Shown: positions 54,505-64,000 of the stretch, piece after piece | How positions within the stretch are numbered: the stretch's first letter is position 1 | How the letters are laid out: the number at the start of each line of letters is the position of its first letter | Assembly (NCBI RefSeq): GCF_000204055.1 | Contig: NW_006768837.1 | Location: 1,020-65,019, forward strand | Reading direction: 5' to 3' | Origin: Melampsora larici-populina 98AG31 | Taxonomy: Eukaryota > Basidiomycota > Pucciniomycetes > Pucciniales > Melampsoraceae | Length of the DNA: 64,000 nucleotides | Made by a program: the position numbers and the translations under genes | The notes under the pieces: generated by a model | Told to the model about the DNA's origin: nothing | The model's database searches: none | Seen by the model: only the letters and a program-made list of their open reading frames with translations

Positions 54505-55836
54505 AATGGACATCCGACACGAAATTACCCAGGGTACAGAACCCAAGGCCGTACCTTTGTTAGCTTCAGATGAGAACATGATAAGAGACCTCAAAGAGGT
54601 TTTCATACAAGTTCGAGATTCCATCTAAGTCCATGCGTATGCATAGAGATGATGGTTTTGATATGGAAACGTTTTCTTTGTCTCAACGCACAGTACACGC
54701 CAACTCTGATTTGCGACGAAAAACTTTACCCAGGATCAGAGTCAGAGGGGCTTCATGGCTGTAGCTGTGATTTGACATCGAATTGTGGAATGGATTGCGA
54801 ATGCGTCGATTCCCATGGTTTGTGCAGGATGGTGCTCTGAGGCCCTTCTTGAAGACTGACAACAGTCAAAAAAACCTAACAGGTTATTTTTATGACGAGG
54901 ACTCACGCCTCCTCATCGATGCCTTACCGCGACTTCATGCAATGTATGAGTGTTCTTCACTGTGTAACTGTTCATCACAAGCCTGTAAAAATCGGATCAC
55001 ACAATCAGGAATCAAGTTGAGTTGTAAACAGAACCAAGCAACTCGAGCCTGGAGGTTCACGTTTTCAACTGATCGTTTCACGCCGGAAATCTCTGTCATC
55101 AGACTCGATCTAGAGGTTCGGGAATCACAAGGAGGCCAAGGCTTAGGGTTGTATACCCGACAAGACATCCCAAAAGGATGTTTCGTTTGCATCTATGCCG
55201 GTGAGGTCATCGATCAGGATGAAGCACGTCGCAGGTGGGAGCAACGAGCTAAAAGATCAGAGGGAAACTATACTCTCGTTATTCGGGAAGCGTCTGGCAG
55301 CACTGTTTGGAAGACTATCGTGGATCCCACTTATCGAGGAAATGTCGGGTAAGGATAACACCTGTGGCAGCTGGATCTAACGTTGACTTTGACATGATTG
55401 GATAGACGATTCATCAGTAGGTCGCCTTCACTCACTCGTTGGCTCTCGATCGCAACCTAGAGAAGACGGAATCTGAGACCCAAAGAATCAAACACTCTTC
55501 CTCCTTAGATCATGCTTGCCCACCGCTCACCTCGCTGATTATTCTGCCTGTGAGGCCTGCCGGCCATATGAAACCTCAGCCCGCATTATTTGCAGGTCGC
55601 GATATTGTGAGAGGTGAAGAGCTGAGCTTCGATTATGCTGATGCCAGCGGTACGCTATGGGCTGTGGAAAACTCGGACACTAGAGAAGTAGGTCACAGGG
55701 CACTGACGAAATGTCTATGTGGCTCATCTAGGTAGATCTTCTGATTTGAAAGTCGTCACGTTTGGTGCTGATCATAAATTATACCCTTTGATGCATTGCA
55801 GATGTCGAGGTTACATGCCTTTTGAACCAGATCTAT
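54505..55836 (+). pseudogene. SUV39/Clr4-type histone H3K9 methyltransferase, broken
   Basis: Fragments in order: pre-SET-like start (MDIRHEITQGTEPKAVPLLA, 54508 on) with a stop at about 54627; pre-SET cysteines (HGCSCDLTSNCGMDCECVDS, about 54750-54820); a frame change near 54830; YECSSLCNCSSQACKNR; SET (GLGLYTRQDIPKGCFVCIYA GEVID split here as two motifs); intron GTAAGG...GATAG at about 55350-55405; then GRFISRSPSLTRW, where active enzymes have the NHSC catalytic and zinc motif; GEELSFDYADASG; and post-SET CLCGSSR/CRGYMPFEPDL with a stop near 55836. Loss of NHSC plus frame breaks argue for a pseudogene. The MULE's right TSD is directly upstream, so the 5' part was probably cut off by that insertion or never present. 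Confidence 0.72.
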
Positions 55837-56445
55837 AGGCCGCGCTTACCTATTTCAGATGATGTTGGAGTACAATTTCTTATGGCTGGCCAGTCAGTGA
55901 TAAACCAAACTTTGACACAAAATCTTTTGCCAGGTTTTGAGCCATCCAATTCAAAATCTGGAAAAGTATGGGATGCACTGACACGTAGGTTTTTGATGAA
56001 ATTTCAATTCCAACTCCAAGAAAATTGGTTTTTTACTACCATGACTATTTAGGCTATGGGATTGAAGGCATGTCTTTGAACATCATGTATAATTTCCTAG
56101 TCACACAACAACCACAAGTTTTGAGGCTTCATGAAGAAACAAACACCATAGGATACAACTTGAGGTGCAAAAAATAAGTGATCATTCAACATTATCAAAA
56201 AGGATTCCTGAAGTTGAACAATTTGATGATCCTTGGATGAAGAAGTGAAAATTATGTTCAAGGATTTTTCAATGCTAAATGGTGATGCGGTGAAAATGCC
56301 CTAGTGGACACCACAAATTATGAGAGTTTCTAACTCAACTCAAAACCCAAGATAAACAGTCAAGCAGAATCTATACAAGACGGTACACATGATCAAAACA
56401 TGTTGACCACCATTGAATCAGATGATTAAAACAGAAGATCAATCA
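55837..56445. other. No gene seen
   Basis: AT-rich 3' flanks of the SET pseudogene and of the next minus-strand gene; only short ORFs. Confidence 0.5.
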
Positions 56446-58158
56446 TCATATTATTGTGCATGAACCTGGACTGGGAATCATTCCATAACAGGAGCTGCCG
56501 TTGTCAAACTCTTTCACAGCATCATCCGCGTATGACCTGAGATATCTATCCTTGGAACTTTTGGAACAAAACTCTAGGAAACCACGAAGTATGTTTGATT
56601 CAAAACCATGGATCCACATGTGACGACAGTATTCCTTCATCATTCTGCTTGTCTGATCCAAGTTCCTGAGTACCAAGCCTTCAACACCAAGAATCAAAGT
56701 TCGTTGATATTTAAAATTCTTGATCGTCAAATATATAATCATATCTTGGGGTGTGATGAAAAAGCAGTCAGCCTGGTTAGTGATTTTGTCAGACATACAA
56801 AATACTAACGTCTTCCCCAAAACTCCAAAATCTTTTGTTCATCAAGTGAATGGTATGACTCTCCGATTATCTTGAGTCCATAAGGCTCAAAAAGATTTTG
56901 AATTGATAGGAATTCTTTTATTTTACTTAAAGTTCAATGTCATTTTCATCAGCAAAACTCACTCAACACATCAAATCAAAAAAGAAGGTCATCAGACATA
57001 TCTTACTTTTTTTGTTGTAAAGAATTGAGATTGTCTATAAATCTTTCTGTGAGGTAGCCCAAGCTTGGGTCATTGCGCAATGTTTCTGCTATATTTGATT
57101 GTAACCTCTTCTTACTATTCGAAGGATTTATTCTCTTGATCAAGATCAATTGGAGTTCCACGATCTCCTGCATTACATCCTTGGATTTTGAATATATTGA
57201 ATAGATTTTCATATCTTATTTTTCCCTTGTCAGCGTCCAATGCTCATCATATTCTACATACAATCTTTTGAGACTCACGTGATATCCAAAATTTAAATAG
57301 ATATTTTTCGTACTGTTGAAACGACAACTTTTTCAGTTTTACCCCATAGTCTCCTAAATTAGCTTGGATTCTTCTGAATTCAGCATATTCACTATCATGA
57401 AAGTCGGAAATCCAACATAACAATAGGTTAAGTTCAACTGAAGACTTCAAGCCAAATTTAAGTGAAGTTGAGACAGACATAAACTCACCCAGATGAATCA
57501 AGTGAATCGATAAACTCTAACATTAGCTCTACATATTTACTTTCAGTTTTCTGATGCTCAACGAGCCAATTTTTTTCGTAGCCTTCATTCACAAAAAGTT
57601 CCATTCTGGCCAGCGCACCCAAAACTATCTGCACTGCTTCGAATGGCATTTTGTATAACTCTGTAAACCGATGTAGAGCTTTGAGTAGGGATACTTGCTC
57701 ATTGGGATCTGTTTGGATACCTTGAGTGTAAAATCTCTCGCACATGCGTTTGAGCCGTCTAGACCATAAGTCTTGAGGTGAAATGATTGTGTATGCGATT
57801 TCTCGTATCAGTTTTGGATACTTGGGATCGAAACTACGAATTCCAGGTACTGTAGATTTTGAATCAATGTTGGTGGACTGGCTGAAAAATGCCCTATAAG
57901 AGTATTGATATCTTTTAACTCACTGTTTTTGGAAAATTTCGTGAATTCATCCCATTCACTTTCTCTCATACCCCAATCATCTTCTGAGCTTTGCCGACTT
58001 TGCCGACCTCCCTGGACTTCTCCGCTTTGTGGATTTTCTGGCACAACTTGCAGTATGACCGAAGCTTCATCCGCAGGTTGAATCTCCGAGACTTTTTCCA
58101 ATTGTGACGACAATTCAATTTGCTCAGTCTTAAAGTCTTGATCATCGAAAGATATCAC
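56446..58158 (-). CDS. Unrecognised multi-exon gene
   Basis: Minus strand. Coding blocks: about 58158-57870 (MISFDDQDFKTEQIELSSQL ... ESEWDEFTKFSKNSE), about 57846-57489 (SFDPKYPKLIREIAYTIISP, ALHRFTELYKMPFEAVQIVL), about 57448-57288 (LNLLLCWISDFHDSEYAEFR), about 57199-57008 (MQEIVELQLILIKRINPSNS) and about 56775-56446 (ADCFFITPQDMIIYLTIKNF, EYCRHMWIHGFESNILRGFL), ending at TGA. Most borders are GTGAGT/GTAAGA...AG. The first junction does not give a matching phase with the sites I found, so either an exon edge is wrong or the gene is damaged. About 450-480 aa, mostly helical, no signal peptide, membrane segment or known domain. Possibly rust-specific. Confidence 0.55.
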
Positions 58159-59485
58159 GACTCACCTCCTTCAGATATTGATAAGCTACTTGTCCTCGGT
58201 CTCCTCAGTTCGCAAAGCTCGATCAGCGAACACAGTTGATAGTGGTAGTTGAGCAGTAAGTGAATGAGGATTTGCAAAACATAATATTGAGATATTGATT
58301 TATTTCTTCGGAGTGACATGGTGATTTACGTCAATCGGGACAGATCGTATGCTTTTTTGCACGTATCTATATGACAAGCTTAAAATTCTTTGAAACCTTT
58401 GATATTTGAAAATGCGTTGGATTGACTGCGAGCTCCTGCTCTTCATAAAACTGCTCACTAGAATGTGTATTCTTGAGAATTTAAAAATATGATGTTTTTA
58501 CTTCTTTTGTTGTAATTCATGTTCGTATCCGTCTCGACTCTCCACATGACAATCTTAATTTTGGGTTTGATCAAAGAAGGATATTCAAAATGAATACTTA
58601 CACCGTCCACGTTTCTGTGAAGACAAATTTTCACTAAAACGTGTCACAATACACTTTCTCCAAAGTCTCTTACCACTTGGCTGAGCAAGATGGATTATAT
58701 TACGTGAAGCAGAGCGGTTGGGATTTATTCCTGAATTCAGACTCATTCAATTTCCACTCAGCCAAGGTTGAGAGAAATGTGAGCAATAATCAAATCATGA
58801 GAGAAGAGGACCAAAACACATTTTCCTAAGTAACTTTTCTATTTCTTGTATATCCTTGGATCAACTGGCCATTTTTAGGATTCTGGTATGTAAATAAATG
58901 GCTTTCAAAGTCAAGCATCACAATCTTTGTGATAAGATACCAAGATCTTTTGAATTCATAATAACCATTTTTTAACCCTTACTATGGAAAAATATGTAAT
59001 TCCCCCCTCTCCCCCCAAAAAATATCGATTCCCACTCAATCCAATTATAACAAAGCCAAAAACTCACAAAAAAATCAATCTCAATCCATACGTGCAAATT
59101 TAAATGCACATATTTTTTTGAAGATTTTTCTTTTTCCTTAAAAAGAAAACAAAAATCGATCATCAAAGAAGATTCCTCAAGACCTATGAAATGAAAAAAA
59201 GGAATTTATAAAACTTCTTTTTAATTCAAAACTTGGAATTTTAATATACGAATAAAACAATTCATAAGATTTTCTATAGATATACGAAATATTTAACTCA
59301 TTCCAACAAACAAACAAACAAACAAACAAAAAAATCAACCCAAAAAAAAACCATATATAATATTCACAAAACCAAACCAACCAAAAAATCCCCAAAAAGA
59401 AGTTCATACCTATACCCCCTCATCTCACCCAAAACAAAAAGAAAATTACATAAATATATATCTATATTAATGAATTTAGAAATCT
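58159..59485. other. AT-rich intergenic region with an (AAAC)n microsatellite
   Basis: No supported gene. A 62-codon ORF at 58641-58829 (YTFSKVSYHLAEQDGLYYVK) has protein-like composition and ends near GTGAGC, but stands alone. The microsatellite of AAAC units is at about 59305-59332. Confidence 0.5.
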
Positions 59486-62092
59486 TTAATCTGATGATCC
59501 AACAAGGCTTTTCTTTTTAATCAAACAAAGTTTTGAAAACTTATTCAATCCACCATCTTGAAGATCATCAAACACTTTCACAAATGGAATCCAAATCAAT
59601 CTACTCAACCAATTCGATCTTGGATTATCTAAAATCTTTTCACATTTACAAATTTCTCCCCATTCTTTTGATTCTTGTTTTAAAATCTCATCATTCAATA
59701 ATGTAATCACATAATCACATTTTTCTACATCAACCTATTTTTTTCACAAAAACCCAACACTCATTCAGTAAACAAGAAAAAAAAGTTGATAAGATCATAA
59801 GATCAAAGCACTTACTAATCGATCAGATTCAGGTAAGTTCAACGAATTAAATGAACTACCATTCATCCTAGTTCCAAGCCAAGGCCAAAACCGATCCAAA
59901 GCCATCTCATCCTGTGACAGTTTAATCTTCTTAAGCTGTTCATCTTCATCATTCAAAAATCTACCAGGTAATTGTCCTTTAAACCCACCATCAATAAACT
60001 TCACATCAATCTCATTAGGTATCAAGAACCGATTAGGAAACCTATACCATTCAGAACCTAAACAAACATTCAATCTTTCGTTTTTCAAGACACTTAGATC
60101 TACAGTCTCTTCTGCAAATTCTAATGCTTCTAAGATCGGTAAGGATGTATTTAATTTTAAATTTTGATAAAATGATGGGTAACTTTGAATGGCTCGAACA
60201 GGTAATTCATTGTATTGGAAATGAAAGACTATATCTAATGGTGTATGATAGTATCTTTGAATCGCAAAGATTCGTGCGGCTGAGATGAAGATGGTAATAG
60301 CTAGGATCGAACGTGTGAATAGACCAAAGAGACTTGTTCGACCAGCCTATAAGATTAAGTATAAGTAATGTTATCAATTTTTCATATTTTACTAAAGTTT
60401 TTATAAGTAGGGGAAACTTACGCGGTAGGGAGATGCAGTAGCTTTGACAAAAGCGTCTTCAAACCAACCTCTGACAAGTGAAAGAGTAACAGCAGCATTA
60501 AATGAAATCAAAGTATAAATCGGATACATAAATCTTTCTTCTTTATGAGGTTGTTGACTCAGGATTGCAATCCAAATGTAAACAGGTGCAAGACGGATCA
60601 GTAATAAATCAGAAGCCGTGGATTGATGTGCATGTCTAAGACGTGTTCCAAGTCTAAGTCCAACGGTAGGTGAAAACGTTTTCGTGAGCCAAAGACAAGG
60701 TAGAGATACAAGAGCAAGGATTGAGACGATGTTGAAGTTGAGACCAAGACTGAGGAAGTAATAATACCAAGGCTCGACACCATAGAGTTCAGGACCACTA
60801 CCTTGAGTCGGAAAGACATTATAAAGGATAATCTTGAGAGGTACGAAGACGAGTTGACCATAAGCGAGAGAATCGATGAGAAAGACCGGTAGAGCAATCA
60901 GAACAAGTGCCATGATTCCAGAGTTAAAAAGTCTCTGAAATCTACGCATCGCCCATACTGGACGAGAAGCCGGCATGATTTCATCTTCACCTGACATACT
61001 GAGTTCTTCAAATACAAAAGGTAAAGCCAAGACTCCTACAAATGGCCAACCAAGGATCACAGCTGTAGCCAAACAGAAGACTGCATTGAATGTACGTTTT
61101 GAAGCTTCGGGTTTCGAACTGACTGGTTCAAGAATATAAGAGTATGCTAAAGTGATTGCATGTAAAGCAAAAGTCGAAGGTAAGAAAGCTATCAGAAAGG
61201 AAGAAAAAAGTGATTTTTAATTAGCTTTGTTGAAGAAAACAAAAACGAAAGTAAGAAAACCCAAACCAGTCGAAGCATTCCACATTCCAGCACTAAAGAG
61301 TGAGATTGCCAAGAAATAACGAGCAGCTCTAAGATTGATATGATCAGCAATAGCTCGATATAATTTAGCTTCACAATAAGACGAGATCAAAGCAAAAGCA
61401 GCTCTGATAGCAAAGAATCCAGGTCGCTAAGAAGAATCATATATTCAAATAAGTCATGATTCCTTGATGATCTACAGTTCAAGAAGAAGAAGAAGAACAT
61501 ACTTTATCCAAAGTGAAAACTTTACTTGCAATCCAAGCAGGAAAAGTATGAATCAAAATATAAGCCCAAGACCTGATCGAGAATTGAGGAGAATATTCCC
61601 AAGTTTGAAAACCATGACCATGAATCAAATAATGAAGTGGTTCCCAATAATTATAAGCTAAAAGATGTTCAAATAAAAGGATCGTAAGTATTTTAGATGG
61701 ATTTTGAAAATCAAAAAGTCAGTGATCAAGATTGATTAAATGGTTTTCAAAACTTACTTTCATCACAATCTGAGATTGCAGTATACATTGCACCACAAAA
61801 TCTAATCAAAATCAATAATCTAAAAGCAACGGAAAGACCCGGAACCCATGGTAATCTTGTACTATTGATTCAATCCAACCCGCCTCCGCCGATCAATTAG
61901 TGATGTGACAAGGATTCAAGTTGAAGAAGAATTGATGACTCACCGATTAAGTTGTTCACGTATCAAAGTATCTTTTATAACTTTCTTTCCAGCCCCAGTC
62001 TTTAATTTTTCACTTGCATTTGCAGCATCAGAAGAAGCTGTAGTCGGACCTCTAAACCTTAGAGATTGAGTTCCAGGCGCGTTTGGAAACAT
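59486..62092 (-). CDS. ALG9: Alpha-1,2-mannosyltransferase ALG9 (GT22)
   Basis: Multi-exon gene from ATG at 62092 to a stop at 59486, roughly 600 aa. ALG9 adds alpha-1,2-linked mannoses from dolichol-phosphate-mannose to the lipid-linked N-glycan precursor in the ER lumen. Seen in order: basic N-terminus (MFPNAPGTQSLRFRG), first luminal loop with the catalytic acidic pair (AISDCDE then FNYWEPLHYLIHGHGFQTWE), IRSWAYILIHTFPAW, repeated membrane segments (ATAVILGWPFVGVLALPFVF, GIMALVLIALPVFLIDSLAY), GSGPELYGVEPWYYYFLSLG, the HKEERFMYPIYTLI motif typical of GT22, and a soluble C-terminus (LGSEWYRFPNRFLIPNEID ... LSRLIWIPFVKVFDD). At least seven exons with short introns; no lesion noticed. Single-copy housekeeping gene. 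Confidence 0.9.
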
Positions 62093-62944
62093 GGTGTTTT
62101 TGAAACGACCAAGCTTTTGGTTCGATTTGATTTGATTTGATTGGAGTTCGAGATATGTGTGAGAGGAGAAGAGAAGTTGAGAGTTGAAAGGGAGAAAGCT
62201 GAAGGTTTTATATCATTTTGTATCAGACTCCAGAGACACACTCATTTCGATCAACAAGTGAAGTTCAGTTTACATGCATGACAATTTACAACATGTAACA
62301 TTACACTAACACCAATTACACATCACACGGATCTGTTTGAGGATTCATCCTTGAACTTCAACCAAATTGATCATCACATTCAACTCTTCTTCACTTCACA
62401 AATTGTTGATCTTATCTTACAAACAATCTCAATCCATCAATAACAAGGCCTTGGCATAACATTCATCAACGGTTCTGGCCGCACAAGAGGAACAACAGAG
62501 AGCAGTGATCATTGAAGTTACATACTGCATTGGTGAGCGGGTCAAGACGGTTTCCTTCACCTTTTCATACATTTACCCACTCAGTTGAACTTCAGGTCAA
62601 CTGTCGAGTTTTTTCTATTTGAAACTTCCAACTCATGCTATGATACTGAATTAATCTTATAAGACTGTTTGTTTTTGTAAATAGTCAATCACGCAATTGT
62701 GAATCCCAAAAGAAACAATAACTTCAGTAAACAATAATGTTGTTTTGGTATGATCTTCAACCGAGAACACTTCAATGAGTTTTGCAAAAAAGAAAGCAAA
62801 AGAAGAATCACAAAATAATCATAAGTTGAAACCTCTTTAGAAAACCAACAAAAAAACACAAAATTTCAAAGAAAAAAAGAAAATAGGAAGAAAAAAAAGA
62901 TTCGCGATCGAAACAAACAAACATTCATTGATTCATTTATTGAT
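62093..62944. other. Intergenic: ALG9 promoter and NOP4 3' flank
   Basis: No gene supported. AT-rich, with A-rich runs near 62820-62920. Both neighbours are on the minus strand, so the ALG9 promoter lies here. Confidence 0.55.
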
Positions 62945-64000
62945 TCATCTGGACGATTTCTTTTCTCTTCTAATCTTTCGTTTCTTTCCAATAATCGATT
63001 TAATCCTCTCATCCTTCAATCCATCTTTCTCCAACATCTTCATCTTTTCCAACCCCTTGACTTTATCTACTTTTCCTTTCTTACCTTTTTGATCTTTTCC
63101 ATCTGATTTCTTTTGTTTCTTATTGGATCCTAATCTTTCCTGATTTTTTTCCTAATACATTCACCCAAAAAAAAAGAACAATTAGAATTCAAAAAGTTTA
63201 GAATAACGGTTTTAATGAAGTGAGAATCAATCCACTTACTTCTCCTGAACCAGTAGTGATCAATAATTTGTTTTTTTGTCTTTCGATAAGTTTTTCACTA
63301 CGTTCGATTCTTTTCTTAACAGTTTGAGCATTTTCAATAGCTATAGATAAAAAATTCCACCAACAAAAGAATCAAAACCATCAAACCCAACGAAAAAAAC
63401 CCATCAATTTTCTTTTGCAAACTCACCAAATTCGACCATCAATAACTTAGTCGATCGTTTCCCATTCTCCAAAACCTTCTTAATCTCTTCCACCTTTTTC
63501 ACTCTGTTCTCTTTCTCCTTCACATCTTCATCTAAACCCGACTTCTTTCGATCGGCTTCACCTTCTAATTCTTCAAGTCTCCAAACCTTCAACAATCCAT
63601 CAATCTTAATCAAATTCTCATTCACATATCTCACAATCCTTAATGCATCTGAATGTGAAAAGACTTCAATGAATCCATATCCTTTACTTTTACCTTTGTT
63701 ATCCGGATCAATAATCACTTTAACTTGTTTAATCTTACTAGCCTTTTCATCTTTCTTTTCTAAACTCTTCGGTTCTAGTTCTTCACCACTTAATTCTTCT
63801 CGTCTTTTCATCTTCACTTCTGTTCTCCATTCGTTCAATGCATATCTCGCTAATCGCTTTAAACTTCGATTCGAAACATAAGTGGGGATTTGTCGAATCG
63901 AAAGTCGGGTTTTGGAGATGTATAATGATAAGTTCGTTCGTAAGAGTGATTTTCGTTCATCAAATGAAGCTTGTCTTGCTTTCAAATCCATCGGATCAAA
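62945..64000 (-). CDS. NOP4: NOP4/RBM28-like nucleolar RNA-binding protein, C-terminal part
   Basis: Minus strand, open at the window's right edge, stop at 62945-62947. Visible: PMDLKARQASFDERKSLLRT, LYISKTRLSIRQIPTYVSNR (start of the last RRM), SKGYGFIEVFSHSDALRIVR (RNP1-like GYGFIEV), a Lys/Glu-rich region, and a basic tail (SIIGKKRKIRREKKSSR) fit for nucleolar targeting. Exons: from the edge to about 63424, a short exon about 63342-63240, and the last exon about 63151-62945. Nop4/RBM28 carries four RRMs and is needed for 27S pre-rRNA processing and 60S assembly; only the fourth RRM and tail are inside the window. Confidence 0.85.

Noticed and set aside
58641..58829. 62-codon ORF as a stand-alone gene
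   Set aside because: Protein-like, but isolated, with no upstream or downstream exon found.
1..64000. tRNA or rRNA genes
   Set aside because: No clover-leaf A/B box pairs or rRNA core sequence noticed on either strand; a tRNAscan run would settle it.

Overview
The window looks like a piece of a large, transposon-rich basidiomycete genome, most likely a rust fungus (Pucciniales). Evidence: single-copy fungal genes with many short GT-AG introns (ALG9, NOP4/RBM28-like, CCDC124/LSO2-like, a Nudix hydrolase), a gene resembling a rust-restricted expanded family, and a dense mix of Plavaka/CACTA, MULE, Tc1/mariner, hAT, PIF/Harbinger, Ty3 and Ty1 elements. The species call is inference; no search was possible.

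Layout. 1-1.1 kb: edge of a Gag-like ORF on the minus strand. 1.2-5.3 kb: decayed Plavaka-type transposase with an 816-bp CACTA-ended MITE in an exon. 6.2-7.8 kb: a multi-exon rust-type gene with a stop. 8.4-19.1 kb: a Ty3/gypsy element with mismatched LTRs, intron-like gaps in its leader and several stops in pol. 19.2-20.6 kb: N-terminal remnant of a hAT-like transposase. 21.7-22.8 kb: two abutting MITEs (8-bp TSD, then 3-bp TAA TSD). 24.9-30.9 kb: a host gene island on the minus strand (Nudix, a WG/RGG-repeat protein, a CCDC124 homologue with a 6-nt micro-exon).

31.2-54.5 kb is one MULE. It has perfect 73-bp terminal inverted repeats and an 8-bp TSD (TTATTTAA), and it has swelled from about 4.8 kb to 23.3 kb through nested insertions: a Tc1-type MITE that itself holds an 817-bp CACTA-type MITE; a Ty3/gypsy element (206-bp LTRs, TSD AGAGC) that itself holds an intact Ty1/copia element; and a 4.7-kb Tc1/mariner element (TSD TA) in an intron. 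When the insertions are subtracted, the MULE gene stays in frame over seven exons (3,375 nt, 1,124 aa). It encodes a FAR1-type zinc finger, the MULE DDE core, a zinc knuckle and a C-terminal RTC4-like domain. The Tc1/mariner element carries an intact four-exon DD34E transposase (330 aa) and, unusually, a second intact eight-exon gene (606 aa) of unknown function.

54.5-55.8 kb: a broken SUV39/Clr4-type SET gene beside the MULE end. 56.4-58.2 kb: an unrecognised multi-exon gene. 59.5-62.1 kb: ALG9. 62.9 kb to the edge: NOP4/RBM28-like gene. The most novel items are the MULE-RTC4 fusion and the two-gene Tc1/mariner element.
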